Below, in pieces: positions 8,611-18,152 of a stretch of 64,000 bases of DNA. The stretch covers positions 19,509 through 83,508 of the forward strand of contig DASYQD010000029.1 in assembly GCA_036005845.1 (NCBI GenBank), written 5' to 3'. Within the stretch, counting starts at the first letter, position 1. Every line of letters starts with the position of its first letter. Position numbers and translations under genes: made by a program. A model generated the notes under the pieces. The model did not search any database, had not been told where the DNA came from, and saw nothing but the letters and a program-made list of their open reading frames with translations. The stretch is from DASYQD01 sp036005845. Lineage in GTDB: Bacteria > Acidobacteriota > Thermoanaerobaculia > Multivoradales > JAIOJS01.

Positions 8611-10187
8611 TCACTTCTCGAACATGCTCGCCACCGGTACCACTTCGACCTTCGTCGGCTTGACCGGCAGCTTGGCGATCGTCGGGTCGATGGCGGTGAC
8701 GTCGGGCGGCACGGCGTTCTTGTAGGTGATCGGCGACGGCGCGTCGCTTTCGAGCTTCGCCTTGAGCGCGTCGGCGTTGCCGGCGACGATGACGCCGTCC
8801 CAGTGATCGGTCTGCAGGTACTTCTTCGCCGCGCGGTTGACGTCGTCGACGGTCATCGTCGCGAGGTGCTTGCCGATCTCGTCGATCCAGTAGGGCGTGC
8901 CGTAGAACTTGCTGTCGAGCAGGAAACCGAGCCGCCGCGTCAGCGTCTGCGCCCACAGCTTGGAGTAGCCCAGCAGGTAGTCGCGGGTGAGCTCGAAGTC
9001 TTCCTTGCTCATCCCCTTGTCGGCGAGCTGCTGCACCTCATACAGCGCGCCGCGCAGCGCGAACTGCGCGTTCTCGGGCTGCACCGGGCGGATCCACACC
9101 GAGAAGTACTGCTCGCGCCGCGGCACGTTGGGCGTCGGGTTGGTGGTGAACGGCGGCGCCGCGTAGTGCTCGATGTAGCTGTAGTTGCCGTAGTTGAGGC
9201 CGCGCTTGCCGCGCAGCTCGGTCTGCAGCCGGCCGTTGAAGGTGCGGTGCTCGCCGAGGTAGCTGTTGACCACCATCAGCGGGTAGTAGTCGGCGTCGGC
9301 GCGGGTGATCGGCAGCGGGTAGCCGACGTGGATGCCGGTCGAGGCGGCTTCCTTCGCGATGATGAGGATGTCGCGGCCGGTGGGCGGTGTCACCGCCGGC
9401 AGCGTGCGCACCGTCGCGCCGCCCGCCGGCAGCCCGGCGAGCGTCTTCGCCAGACGCTCCGGGTAGCCGGCCGGGTAGCCGCCCGCGACGCCGAGCCAGA
9501 GGTTGCCGGTCGTGTAGTGCTCGCGGTAGAAGCGCTTGACGTCGTCGAGTGTGATGGCACCGAGGCCCTTCACCGTGCCGGTGTCCGCGTGCCCATAGGG
9601 ATGGCCGGCGTAGATCTGGTCCTGGATCGCCTCGAGCCCGAGCAGCTCGTCGTTGGCGGCGCGCAGCGTCGTCTGCAGGTACGACAGCGAGTCCTTGCGA
9701 TGGCGCTCGAGGTCGTTGCTGTCGAACGCCGGCTGGGTGAGCACCTCGGCGAGCAGCGCCGTCGCCTCGTCGAGCTTCTCGCGGTGGACGACCATGCTGA
9801 AGACGGTCACCTCGCGATCCGTCTGCGCCTGGATGTTGGCGGCGAGCGGGTAGAGCGCCTCGACGAGGTCCTTGTAGGAGCGCTTCGTCGTGGCGCCTTC
9901 ACCCACGATGCTGGCCGTCAAGTCGGCGAGCCCTTCCTTGCCGGCGGGATCGTCGATCGAGCCGGTGCGGAAGAAGGCGCGGATGGCGACGATGGGCGAT
10001 TGCGGGCTGGGCAGCGTCACCAGCTCGATCGTGCCCGCCGGCGCCGGCTCCTTCGGGGAGATGGTGACGCGCTGCGCCGTCGCGCTCGCGGCCGCCGTCG
10101 TGCCGTCTTGCGCGAGTCCGCTCGCGGCGAGAGCGAACATGCCCGCCGCGACGAGCGCGAATGTCCGAAGCGACGCACGACGAGCGC

Positions 10188-10191
<4 letters not shown>
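8611..10191 (-). CDS. M16 peptidase family protein, non-catalytic (R/Y-type) partner
   Basis: 526-residue secreted protein (signal peptide RTFALVAAGMFALAASGLAQ) with the M16 fold: FFRTGSIDDPAGKEGLADLT aligns with the region that normally carries the zinc motif, but HxxEH is absent (GLADLTASIVGEG). The C-terminal half retains an SSYL/RG-type segment (VNSYLGEHRTFNGRL) and LRGKRGLNYGNYSYI, typical of the partner subunit of bacterial M16 heterodimers. It starts with GTG after a GGAGGT site and overlaps the catalytic partner by 4 bases (GTGA), so the two are almost certainly co-translated. Confidence 0.88.
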
Positions 10192-11579
<1,388 letters not shown>

Positions 11580-11606
11580 CGTTGCCTCCTCTCGTGTCAT
11601 CCGATG

Positions 11607-11612
11607 AGTGTA
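11607..11612 (-). promoter_or_regulatory. Candidate -10 box for the M16 operon
   Basis: On the minus strand TACACT precedes the GTG at 11579 by 27 bases, leaving a short leader that contains the GGAGG site. It is divergent from the TAGAAT box at 11625, so the two transcription units share a compact promoter region of about 57 bases. Confidence 0.35.
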
Positions 11613-11624
11613 GCCGCCGGGGCA

Positions 11625-11630
11625 TAGAAT
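11625..11630 (+). promoter_or_regulatory. Candidate -10 box, leaderless start at 11637
   Basis: TAGAAT is followed by 6 bases and then the ATG at 11637. No ribosome binding site is visible upstream of that ATG, which supports leaderless transcription. Confidence 0.5.
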
Positions 11631-11636
11631 CAGCCC

Positions 11637-11942
11637 ATGCCCGGCAAGCGGCTGCACGTGCGCTGCCCCGACTGCGAGACCGAGCTGGTCGTCGACGCCG
11701 AAACCGGCGAGGTGCTGTCGCACCGCGCGGCGAAGAAGCCGCTGGCGGGCGGCAAGGACTTCGACAGCCTGCTGCGCGGCCTCGACGAGAACAAGGCGCG
11801 CGCGGAGGCCGTCTTCGAGCAGGAGAAGGCGGCGATGAAGGACCGCCAGCGGCTGCTCGACGAGAAGTTCGAGGAGGCGTTGCGGCGCGCCGAGGAGGAG
11901 CCGGCGGACGTGCCGCCGCCTCGCCCCTTCGATCTCGATTAG
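11637..11942 (+). CDS. Small zinc-ribbon-like protein
   Basis: 101-residue acidic protein. The N-terminus has one CxxC knuckle (HVRCPDCETELVVDAETGEV) of zinc-ribbon type, followed by a charged helical region (residues 50-90) likely to form a coiled coil and a Pro-rich tail. Only one Cys pair is present, so zinc binding would need dimerisation or other ligands. Its stop abuts the ATG of the Wzm-like permease (TAG-ATG), placing it first in the polysaccharide-export operon. Function is unknown; a regulatory or assembly role is conceivable. Confidence 0.7.
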   Translation: MPGKRLHVRCPDCETELVVDAETGEVLSHRAAKKPLAGGKDFDSLLRGLDENKARAEAVFEQEKAAMKDRQRLLDEKFEEALRRAEEEPADVPPPRPFDLD

Positions 11943-12740
11943 ATGCTCGCGCGCCTGCTCCACTTCCGCGGGCTGCTGCTGACGCTCACCGCCCGCGAGC
12001 TCAAGGCCCGCTACCGCGGGTCGCTGCTCGGCTTCCTCTGGTCGCTGGTCAACCCGCTGCTGCTGCTGGCGGTCTACACGCTCGTCTTCGACGTGGTGTT
12101 CAAGAACCGCGCGGGCGGCGCGCAGCCCTACGCCGTGTTCCTGCTGTCGGGGCTCTTCCCGTGGATCTGGTTCTCCGGCGCGTTGCTCGACGGCACGGTG
12201 TCGCTGTCGGCCAACGCCGGGCTGCTGCGCAAGGCGGTGTTCCCCGCCGAGGTGCTGCCGGTGGTGTCGACGCTGGCGAGCCTCGTCCACTACCTGCTGG
12301 CGCTGCCGGTGCTGCTCGTCGCGCTGGCGGTGGCGCGCTTCGGGCTGCATCACCCCGTCGGAGGTTGGAGCATCCTGCTGCTGCCGGCGGCGATCCTCGT
12401 GCAGCTGCCGTTCACGGCCGGCCTCGCATTGGCGCTCGCGGCGCTCAACGTCCACTTCAAGGACGTGCGCGACCTGCTGGCCAACCTGCTGACGCTGGCG
12501 TTCTTCCTGACGCCGATCTTGTATCCGCTCGAGACGGTGGCGCGCGTGCGGCCGCTGGCGCTGCTCGTCGCCGCCAACCCGGTGACGCCGTTCGTGCGGC
12601 TCTACCAGGAGCTGCTGTTCTTCGGGCGCGTGCCGGGTCCAGGGCTGTGGTTGCAGGCGGCGGGGCTCGCACTCGTGGCGTGGGCGATCGGCAGCTGGAT
12701 CTTCGAGCGGCTGTCGCAGACGCTGGTGGAAGCCGTTTGA
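11943..12740 (+). CDS. wzm: ABC-2 polysaccharide export permease (Wzm/KpsM/TagG-like)
   Basis: 265 residues with six predicted membrane helices. The N-terminal LTARELKARYRGSLLGFLWS and NPLLLLAVYTLVF are diagnostic of the ABC-2 permeases that move O-antigen, capsule or teichoic acid across the inner membrane. It is adjacent to a Wzt-type ATPase carrying a substrate-binding C-terminal domain, forming a complete O-polysaccharide exporter. No glycosyltransferase cluster is next to it in this window, so the exported polymer is unknown. Confidence 0.92.
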   Translation: MLARLLHFRGLLLTLTARELKARYRGSLLGFLWSLVNPLLLLAVYTLVFDVVFKNRAGGAQPYAVFLLSGLFPWIWFSGALLDGTVSLSANAGLLRKAVFPAEVLPVVSTLASLVHYLLALPVLLVALAVARFGLHHPVGGWSILLLPAAILVQLPFTAGLALALAALNVHFKDVRDLLANLLTLAFFLTPILYPLETVARVRPLALLVAANPVTPFVRLYQELLFFGRVPGPGLWLQAAGLALVAWAIGSWIFERLSQTLVEAV

Positions 12741-14050
12741 GCGCGACGGCCTCCGCGCCGGCGATCGTCGCCAGCGGCATCACCAAGATGTACCGGCGCA
12801 TGGCGCCGGGCTTCCAGCTCCGCACGCTGAAGAGCGCGCTGCTCGAAGGCAGCCTGGTGCGCGGCCTGTCGCCCGAAGAGGCGATCGTGGCGCTCTCCGA
12901 CGTCTCCTTCGAGGTCGCCAAGGGCGAGGCGTTCGGCTTGATCGGCAGCAACGGCTCGGGCAAGTCGACGCTGCTCAAGCTCGTCGCCGGCATGCTGCGC
13001 CCCGATTCCGGCACCGTCGCGGTCGACGGGCGCGTCGCGGCGCTGATCGAGCTCGGCGCCGGCTTCCCCCCCGAGATCTCGGGCCGCGAGAACGTCTACA
13101 TCAACGGCGCCGTGCTCGGCCTTTCGCGGCGCGAGGTCGACCAGCGCCTCGACTCGATCGTCGACTTCTCGGGCCTCGAGGACTTCATCGACGAGCCGGT
13201 CAAGACCTACTCGTCGGGCATGTACGTGCGGCTGGGCTTCGCGGTGGCGATCCACACCGCGCCCGACGTGCTGCTCGTCGACGAGGTGCTGGCCGTGGGC
13301 GACGAGGCGTTCGCGCACCGCTGCCTGCGCAAGATCGAGGAGCTGCTCGCCTCCGGGCGTACGCTGCTCCTCGTCTCGCACTCGCTGTCGCTGATGGAAG
13401 GGATCTGCGACCGCCTGCTCTGGCTCGACCGGGGCAAGGCGCAGATGGTGGGCGAGCCGCGGCGCGTCGCCGATGCATATCGCGAAGCAGTGGCCGAGGA
13501 AGAAGGACGGCGGCACCGCGAAGAGAAAGAGCGCGAGGAGGGCACGGCAGGAGAGAATTCGCGCGCCGGCGCGATTGAGTCCACCGCCGTGGATAGCAGC
13601 GACGGCTCGCGCCGCTGGGGCTCGCGGCAGGCCGAGATCACCGCTGTGCGCCTGCTCGTCGCTGGCGAGGAGCGCTACCACCTGAAGAGCGGCGAGCCGG
13701 CGACGCTCGAGCTCACTGTCGAAGCGCGCGAACGGCTCGACGATTTCGTCTTCGGCGTCGCGCTCTCGACGCCGCGCGGCGACGAGGTGTGGGGCACCAA
13801 CACCGACCTCGAAGGCTGGCGCCCCGAACGCCTCGAAGGCAGCGCTCGCGTCCGCGTCGAGATCCCGGCGCTCCAGCTCGCCGCCGGCGAGTACGTCGTT
13901 GACGTCGCCGTGCACTCCCGCGAGGGCGCGCCCTACGACTACCGCAAGGGCGCGCTCTCGCTCTCCGTCACCGCGCCGAGCGCCGCCATCGGCGTCTACC
14001 GCCCGCCGCACCAGTGGCGTTTCGATGGCGGCGTTCGCTGGGTCAAGTGA
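12737..14050 (+). CDS. wzt: Polysaccharide ABC exporter ATPase with Wzt C-terminal domain
   Basis: 437 residues. The N-terminal ABC ATPase has Walker A (IGSNGSGKSTLLKL), the TagH-type signature region VKTYSSGMYVRLGFAVA and Walker B (DVLLVDEVLAVGDEAF). After an acidic/charged linker (about residues 250-290) comes a beta-sandwich of ~140 residues (AEITAVRLLVAGEERYHLKS ... GVYRPPHQWRFDG) like the Wzt C-terminal domain, which reads the non-reducing-end modification of the O-antigen. The TTG start overlaps the permease stop (TTGA). Together with the preceding gene it exports a terminally modified polysaccharide. Confidence 0.9.
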   Translation: MSATASAPAIVASGITKMYRRMAPGFQLRTLKSALLEGSLVRGLSPEEAIVALSDVSFEVAKGEAFGLIGSNGSGKSTLLKLVAGMLRPDSGTVAVDGRVAALIELGAGFPPEISGRENVYINGAVLGLSRREVDQRLDSIVDFSGLEDFIDEPVKTYSSGMYVRLGFAVAIHTAPDVLLVDEVLAVGDEAFAHRCLRKIEELLASGRTLLLVSHSLSLMEGICDRLLWLDRGKAQMVGEPRRVADAYREAVAEEEGRRHREEKEREEGTAGENSRAGAIESTAVDSSDGSRRWGSRQAEITAVRLLVAGEERYHLKSGEPATLELTVEARERLDDFVFGVALSTPRGDEVWGTNTDLEGWRPERLEGSARVRVEIPALQLAAGEYVVDVAVHSREGAPYDYRKGALSLSVTAPSAAIGVYRPPHQWRFDGGVRWVK

Positions 14051-14789
14051 TCCCGGCCCCGCTCGTCGCAATCGCACCACCGGCGGGCTCTCCTGCGGCA
14101 GATGGAACGATCGCGTGCTCGCCCAGCGCACGTGCGAAGAGACTGGCGAGCCCGTAGGTCGCCCACGCCCACAGCACGCCGGCGGCGATCGCCAGCGCAA
14201 ACCCTCCCCATGGGGGCGCCGCCGCCGGGGCCAAGCGCGAGAACACGACGCTGACGTCGTCGCCGCGCAACAGCGCGGTCACCGGCGCCCACGGCGCGAG
14301 CCGCGTGACGAGCATCGATCCGATCTCGTACGCGTCGCCCGTCAACGACAGCAGCGGTGCCAGCGCGAACGGCGCTGCGGCGCCGAAGAGTCCCGGCCGC
14401 CCCGCACGCGCCGCTCGCCGCAGCGCCCACACGCCGGGGAGCGTCAACACGAATGGCAACAGGTCGGTCACGAGGTAGATCGCGTCGCTGCCGCGCGTGT
14501 CGAATCCCGACAGGCGGCCCGCGTACTCGCTTCCCGCCACGACCCAAGGGAAGACGCGCGCCAGCAGCGCACCGCCGTAGATCCCGTCGATCTCTAACCG
14601 CGACACCGCCCCGCCCGCCGCGACGCAACCGAAGGCGTGCAGCAGCTCGTGAACCGGCACGTAGACCCACCAGCCGACCAGCAGCCCGCCGAGCAGCCAC
14701 GCCAGATCGCGCCGCCGCCGGAGCACGCGCTGCTGCCCGCGCAGCAGGTCGCTCAGCGGCAGCGCGAAGAAACGCGGGATGGCGCCCAC
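14043..14789 (-). CDS. Membrane protein with HELLH motif (zincin-like)
   Basis: About 248 residues with five to six hydrophobic segments. VPVHELLHAFGCVAAGG, at the end of the first helix, is an HExxHA motif as in membrane-embedded zinc peptidases (M50 or the related DUF3267 group). A second M50 signature (N/LxPxxPxDG) is not evident. GTG 14789 was taken as start; longer versions would run into the divergent gene at 14833. The 3' end overlaps the end of wzt by 8 bases, tail to tail. The peptidase role is inferred from one motif only. Confidence 0.55.
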   Translation of the reverse strand: MGAIPRFFALPLSDLLRGQQRVLRRRRDLAWLLGGLLVGWWVYVPVHELLHAFGCVAAGGAVSRLEIDGIYGGALLARVFPWVVAGSEYAGRLSGFDTRGSDAIYLVTDLLPFVLTLPGVWALRRAARAGRPGLFGAAAPFALAPLLSLTGDAYEIGSMLVTRLAPWAPVTALLRGDDVSVVFSRLAPAAAPPWGGFALAIAAGVLWAWATYGLASLFARALGEHAIVPSAAGEPAGGAIATSGAGIT

Positions 14790-14800
14790 GCCGACTAGGG

Positions 14801-14806
14801 TACGAT
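14801..14806 (+). promoter_or_regulatory. Candidate -10 box for DUF3467 gene
   Basis: TACGAT stands 26 bases before the ATG at 14833, with a strong GGAGGAG ribosome binding site in the resulting short leader. In contrast to the leaderless genes, this one has a canonical leader. Confidence 0.35.
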
Positions 14807-14832
14807 GACTGCGCACCCCGCGAGGAGGAGTC

Positions 14833-15126
14833 ATGGCCGAGCAGGACGAGCCTCAGGAGCCTCAAGGCGTCAGCATCAAGATCGCCGACGAGGAGCTCAA
14901 GGGTCGCTATTCCAACCTGCTGCGCATCACCCACACGCGCGAGGAGTTCATCCTCGACTTCATCAACCTGGTGCCGCCGCAGGGAATGGTCTGCGCGCGC
15001 ATCGTCACCAGCCCGGGGCACATGAAGCGCATCGTCCGGGCGCTCGCCGCCAACGTGGCGCGCTACGAAGAGGCCTTCGGCCCCATCGTCGAGGCGCAGG
15101 AGCCGACGGCCGACTCGGTGCATTGA
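14833..15126 (+). CDS. DUF3467 domain protein
   Basis: 97-residue protein matching DUF3467: VSIKIADEELKGRYSNLLRI, FILDFINLVPPQGMVCARIV, TSPGHMKRIVRALAANVARY. The family is widespread, short and of unknown function. A strong ribosome site (GAGGAGGAG) precedes the ATG. The next gene follows after 63 bases on the same strand. Confidence 0.85.
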   Translation: MAEQDEPQEPQGVSIKIADEELKGRYSNLLRITHTREEFILDFINLVPPQGMVCARIVTSPGHMKRIVRALAANVARYEEAFGPIVEAQEPTADSVH

Positions 15127-15189
15127 GCGACTGAAACGTCGCTCCGGGCCCGCTGCCCGGAGCGTGCTTCCAACCACCGCCGCGACACC

Positions 15190-15852
15190 TTGGCTCCGGA
15201 ACGCGCTGCCGCGCTCCCCGTGCTGGCGCTCGCCGCCTTGGGCTGCGCCGCACTCGCATCCACCGTTCTCGGCTGCCGTCCGTCCGCCAGCGTCGCGGCC
15301 GAGACCGCGCACGCCTGGGCAGCGGGGCCGGCGCGCTGGCTGATCCTGCCCGACGACGAGCGCGCGCTCGGGCAGGTCGAGACCAACACTGACTTCGGCT
15401 CCTTCCTCGCCCGCTTCTGGGACTGCCGCGACGAGGACCCGAAGGACGACGACAACCCGTTCGCGCGCCTCTTCGCCGAGCGCGTCGCCGCCGCCGACCG
15501 CCTCTACGAGGAGCCGGGGATCCGCGGCAGCCTGACGCCGCGCGGCCGCGCGCTGCTGTTGCTCGGACCGCCGCGCTTCCTGCGCTACTCGCAGCGGCGG
15601 ACGCCGACGCTCGAAGGGTCGACGGCGGCGGGAGCGCGGCCGACGAAGCTGCTGCGGGTGGAGATCTGGGGCTACCAGCCGCGCGACCTGCCGCCGGCGC
15701 TCGCCGCCCTCGTCGGCGCCGACCCGCAGAGCGAGCAGGAGCTGGCGATCACCTTCCTGGTCAGCGGCCGCCACACGCGGCTGCTCGAGGGGCAGGAGCT
15801 GCTCGACCTAGCGGCGCGCGCGGCGAGCCGCTGCGCCGGCGAGAGGGAGTAG
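15190..15852 (+). CDS. GWxTD-domain-like secreted/lipoprotein
   Basis: About 220 residues. The N-terminus is hydrophobic and ends in a Cys (ALASTVLGC), consistent with a lipoprotein signal. The body matches the GWxTD family of Acidobacteriota: WLILPDDERALGQ, FLARFWDCRDEDP, FARLFAERVAAADRLY, GSLTPRGRALLLLGPP and an EIWGYQP strand. The GWxTD pentapeptide itself is changed to G-S-L-T-P here. TTG start. Function unknown; family members are often found near secreted peptidases, as here. Confidence 0.75.
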   Translation: MAPERAAALPVLALAALGCAALASTVLGCRPSASVAAETAHAWAAGPARWLILPDDERALGQVETNTDFGSFLARFWDCRDEDPKDDDNPFARLFAERVAAADRLYEEPGIRGSLTPRGRALLLLGPPRFLRYSQRRTPTLEGSTAAGARPTKLLRVEIWGYQPRDLPPALAALVGADPQSEQELAITFLVSGRHTRLLEGQELLDLAARAASRCAGERE

Positions 15853-15899
15853 CCGGCGTGGCGGTCGCGCCGGCGCAGGTCTTCGGCGGAGCCGCACCG

Positions 15900-15905
15900 T
15901 AGAAT
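15900..15905 (+). promoter_or_regulatory. Candidate -10 box for the M49-like peptidase gene
   Basis: TAGAAT stands 19 bases before the ATG at 15925; a GGAGG site lies in the short leader (GGAGGATCATCG then ATG). The same hexamer as in the leaderless genes is used here at normal leader spacing. Confidence 0.4.
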
Positions 15906-15924
15906 CGCCGCCGGAGGATCATCG

Positions 15925-17757
15925 ATGCGCACGACCCGCCTGCTCACCATCACGTCGCTCACCCTCGCCGGCGCCACCTTCGCGGCTTGCGCCGGCGGCA
16001 CGGCGCCCACCACCGCTCCCGCCGCCGCCCCGGCCGCGACGCCGGCGCCCGTCGCCACGCCCCAGCCGACGCCGACGCCGCTCGCCGTGGCGCCGGACGT
16101 CGAGACCCGCGTCGCGCAGTTCGCGCGCACGCCACTGACCGCCGACATCACGGCGCTGCCGGCGAGCGAGAAGCAGGCGCTCGCCGAGTCGATCGCCGCG
16201 TCGCGCCTGCTCGATGAGGTCTACCTGCGCCAGGTGTGGACCGCCAATCCGGAGCTGCGCGACCGCGTCCTCGCCTACGACGGCCCCAACGCATCGGCGG
16301 CGCGCGAGTACTTCTCGATCAACTTCGGTCCCTGGGACCGCCTGAAGGGCTTCGAGCCCTTCATCGGCGACACGCCCCATCCGGATGGCGCCGGCTTCTA
16401 TCCCGAAGGGCTCACCAAGGAGCAGTTCGAGGCCTGGCTCGCCTCGCACCCGGGCGACACCAACGCTTTCCGTTCCGGCTTCACGGTGATCCGCCGCCGC
16501 GACTCCGGCGAGCTCTACAGCCTGCCCTACTCGCAGGAGTACCGCGACCTGTTGCGCGGCGCGGCCGACCACCTGCGCAAAGCGGCGGCCGCCACCACCA
16601 ACGAGTCGCTGCGCCGCTTCCTGCGCACGCGCGCCGCCGCCTTCCTGTCCGACGACTACTACGAGAGCGACGTGGCATGGATGGACCTCGACGCACCGGT
16701 CGAGGTGACGATCGGGCCCTACGAGACCTACGAGGACGGCCTCTTCGGCTACAAGACCGCCTTCGAGGCCTACGTCACCGTCGACATCCCCGCCGAGTCG
16801 AGCAAGCTCGCGGCGTACAAGGCCGAGCTGCCGTGGCTCGAGAGCAACCTGCCGATCCCCGAGGCGGACAAGAACAAGAACCGCGGCAGCGAGAGCCCGA
16901 TCCGCGTCGTCGACCTCGTCTACTCCGCCGGCGACGGCAAGAAGGCGGTGCAGACCGTCGCCTTCAACCTTCCCAACGACGAGCGGGTGCGCGAGGCGAA
17001 GGGCAGCAAGAAGGTGCTGCTGCACAACATGCTTCGCGCCAAGTACGAGCAGATCCTGCGGCCGATCGCGGCGCGCACGCTGGCGACCGACCAGCTCCCG
17101 CACCTGGCGTTCGAGGCCTTCTTCAACGAGGTGCTGCACCACGAGCTCGGTCACGGGCTCGGACCGGGGCGGATCAAGAAGGACGGCAAGGACACCGAGG
17201 TGCGGCTCGAGCTGCAGGAGCTCTACTCGCCGATCGAGGAGGCCAAGGCCGACGTGCTCGGCGTCTACGACATCCTCGCCCTCGTCAAGCGCGGCAAGAT
17301 GCCGAAGGAGCTCGACGACACGGTGCCGCCGACCTACCTCGCCGGGCTGTTTCGCTCCGCGCGCTTCGGCGTGCACGAGGCGCACGGCAAGGGCGTCGTG
17401 TCGCAGTTCAACTACCTGCAGGAGCAGGGCGCCATCGCCGTCGACGCCGACGGCAAGTACCGCGTCGTCGAGGCGAAGTTCCCCGAGGCGATCAAGAAAC
17501 TCCTCAACGCCTACCTCATGCTCGAGGCGCGCGGCGACTACGCCGGCACGCAGGCGTTCCTTGCCAAGTATGGGGAGCCGTCGCCGGCGCTCGAGGCCGC
17601 CATCGCACGGCTCACCGACGTGCCGGTCGACATCCGGCCGCTCTTCCCGCAGGCCGACGAGTTGATTCCGCCGCCGTCCGCTACCGCGGCCGCCGGCTCC
17701 ACGACGTCGGGGCTCGCCATCGGCTCGCCTCTCTGGTTGGCGCCCGAAGGGCACTGA
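15925..17757 (+). CDS. Dipeptidyl peptidase III-like metallopeptidase lipoprotein (M49-like)
   Basis: 610 residues. The signal peptide ends in a lipobox (GATFAAC), then a Pro/Ala/Thr-rich tether of about 30 residues. The catalytic region has VLHHELGHGLG with H406-E407-L-G-H410 and a second motif IEEAKADVLG (E438-E439, D443), matching the zinc site of M49 peptidases. The first motif is the shorter HExxH form rather than the usual HExxGH; some bacterial M49 members are known to have this. Ends with a Pro/Ala-rich tail. Probably removes dipeptides from peptides outside the inner membrane. Confidence 0.8.
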   Translation: MRTTRLLTITSLTLAGATFAACAGGTAPTTAPAAAPAATPAPVATPQPTPTPLAVAPDVETRVAQFARTPLTADITALPASEKQALAESIAASRLLDEVYLRQVWTANPELRDRVLAYDGPNASAAREYFSINFGPWDRLKGFEPFIGDTPHPDGAGFYPEGLTKEQFEAWLASHPGDTNAFRSGFTVIRRRDSGELYSLPYSQEYRDLLRGAADHLRKAAAATTNESLRRFLRTRAAAFLSDDYYESDVAWMDLDAPVEVTIGPYETYEDGLFGYKTAFEAYVTVDIPAESSKLAAYKAELPWLESNLPIPEADKNKNRGSESPIRVVDLVYSAGDGKKAVQTVAFNLPNDERVREAKGSKKVLLHNMLRAKYEQILRPIAARTLATDQLPHLAFEAFFNEVLHHELGHGLGPGRIKKDGKDTEVRLELQELYSPIEEAKADVLGVYDILALVKRGKMPKELDDTVPPTYLAGLFRSARFGVHEAHGKGVVSQFNYLQEQGAIAVDADGKYRVVEAKFPEAIKKLLNAYLMLEARGDYAGTQAFLAKYGEPSPALEAAIARLTDVPVDIRPLFPQADELIPPPSATAAAGSTTSGLAIGSPLWLAPEGH

Positions 17758-17820
17758 CCGCAGACGACTTGCCCTGGCTGGCAGGGAGCTTGCTCATACG
17801 GCTGCCCTGGAGGAACGACT

Positions 17821-18042
17821 ATGTCCAGCTACGGCTTGTACGTCATCGGATATGTCGTGCTCATCGCGGGTCTTGCGTACGCCGCCTCGCTGTTGGGCGT
17901 CTCGCAGACGTGGATCGTGGTGGGCGCGGTCATCCTGCTCGGGATCGGCATCATCACCGGCGTGACGCGGGCGCGGCGCCCGGACACGCCCCCGAGCTCG
18001 ACCCCGCCGGTCGAAACCGAACGCGTGATCGAGCGGCGGTAG
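17821..18042 (+). CDS. Small two-helix membrane protein
   Basis: 73 residues: two hydrophobic segments (YVIGYVVLIAGLAYAASLLG and IVVGAVILLGIGIITGV) followed by a charged, Pro-rich cytoplasmic tail. A GGAGGAA ribosome site lies 7 bases before the ATG. No family recognised. It is followed directly by the palindromic element at 18053-18140. Confidence 0.7.
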   Translation: MSSYGLYVIGYVVLIAGLAYAASLLGVSQTWIVVGAVILLGIGIITGVTRARRPDTPPSSTPPVETERVIERR

Positions 18043-18052
18043 ACGCCAGGGC

Positions 18053-18140
18053 ATCGAGATCGCTTCGTCGCTTCGCTCCTCGCGATGACGGTGGGTTGTC
18101 ATCGCGAGCACTCTTTCGTACATAGCGAAGCGATCTCGAT
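18053..18140. repeat. Long imperfect palindrome (REP/MITE-like element)
   Basis: Terminal arms of 15 bases are perfectly complementary (18053-18067 with 18126-18140; ATCGAGATCGCTTCG and its complement), and an inner pair (CTCGCGATGAC at 18079-18089 with 18098-18108) continues the stem. This 'GATCGCTTCGTCGCTTCG...CGCGATGAC' type is a known class of short dispersed intergenic palindrome in many bacteria. It sits between the converging genes ending at 18042 and 18153, where it could also act as a bidirectional terminator. Only one copy is in the window. Confidence 0.8.
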
Positions 18141-18152
18141 TCCGAACGCGTC

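Noticed and set aside
14050..14833. Terminator between wzt and the converging membrane gene
   Set aside because: The two genes overlap by 8 bases and no hairpin with T-run was found.
16236..18125. 629-codon frame overlapping the M49-like gene in another phase
   Set aside because: Arg/Ala-rich frame-shift shadow; the M49-like frame has signal peptide, zinc motif and RBS.
18053..18140. CRISPR repeat
   Set aside because: A single palindrome without direct repeats, spacers or cas genes.
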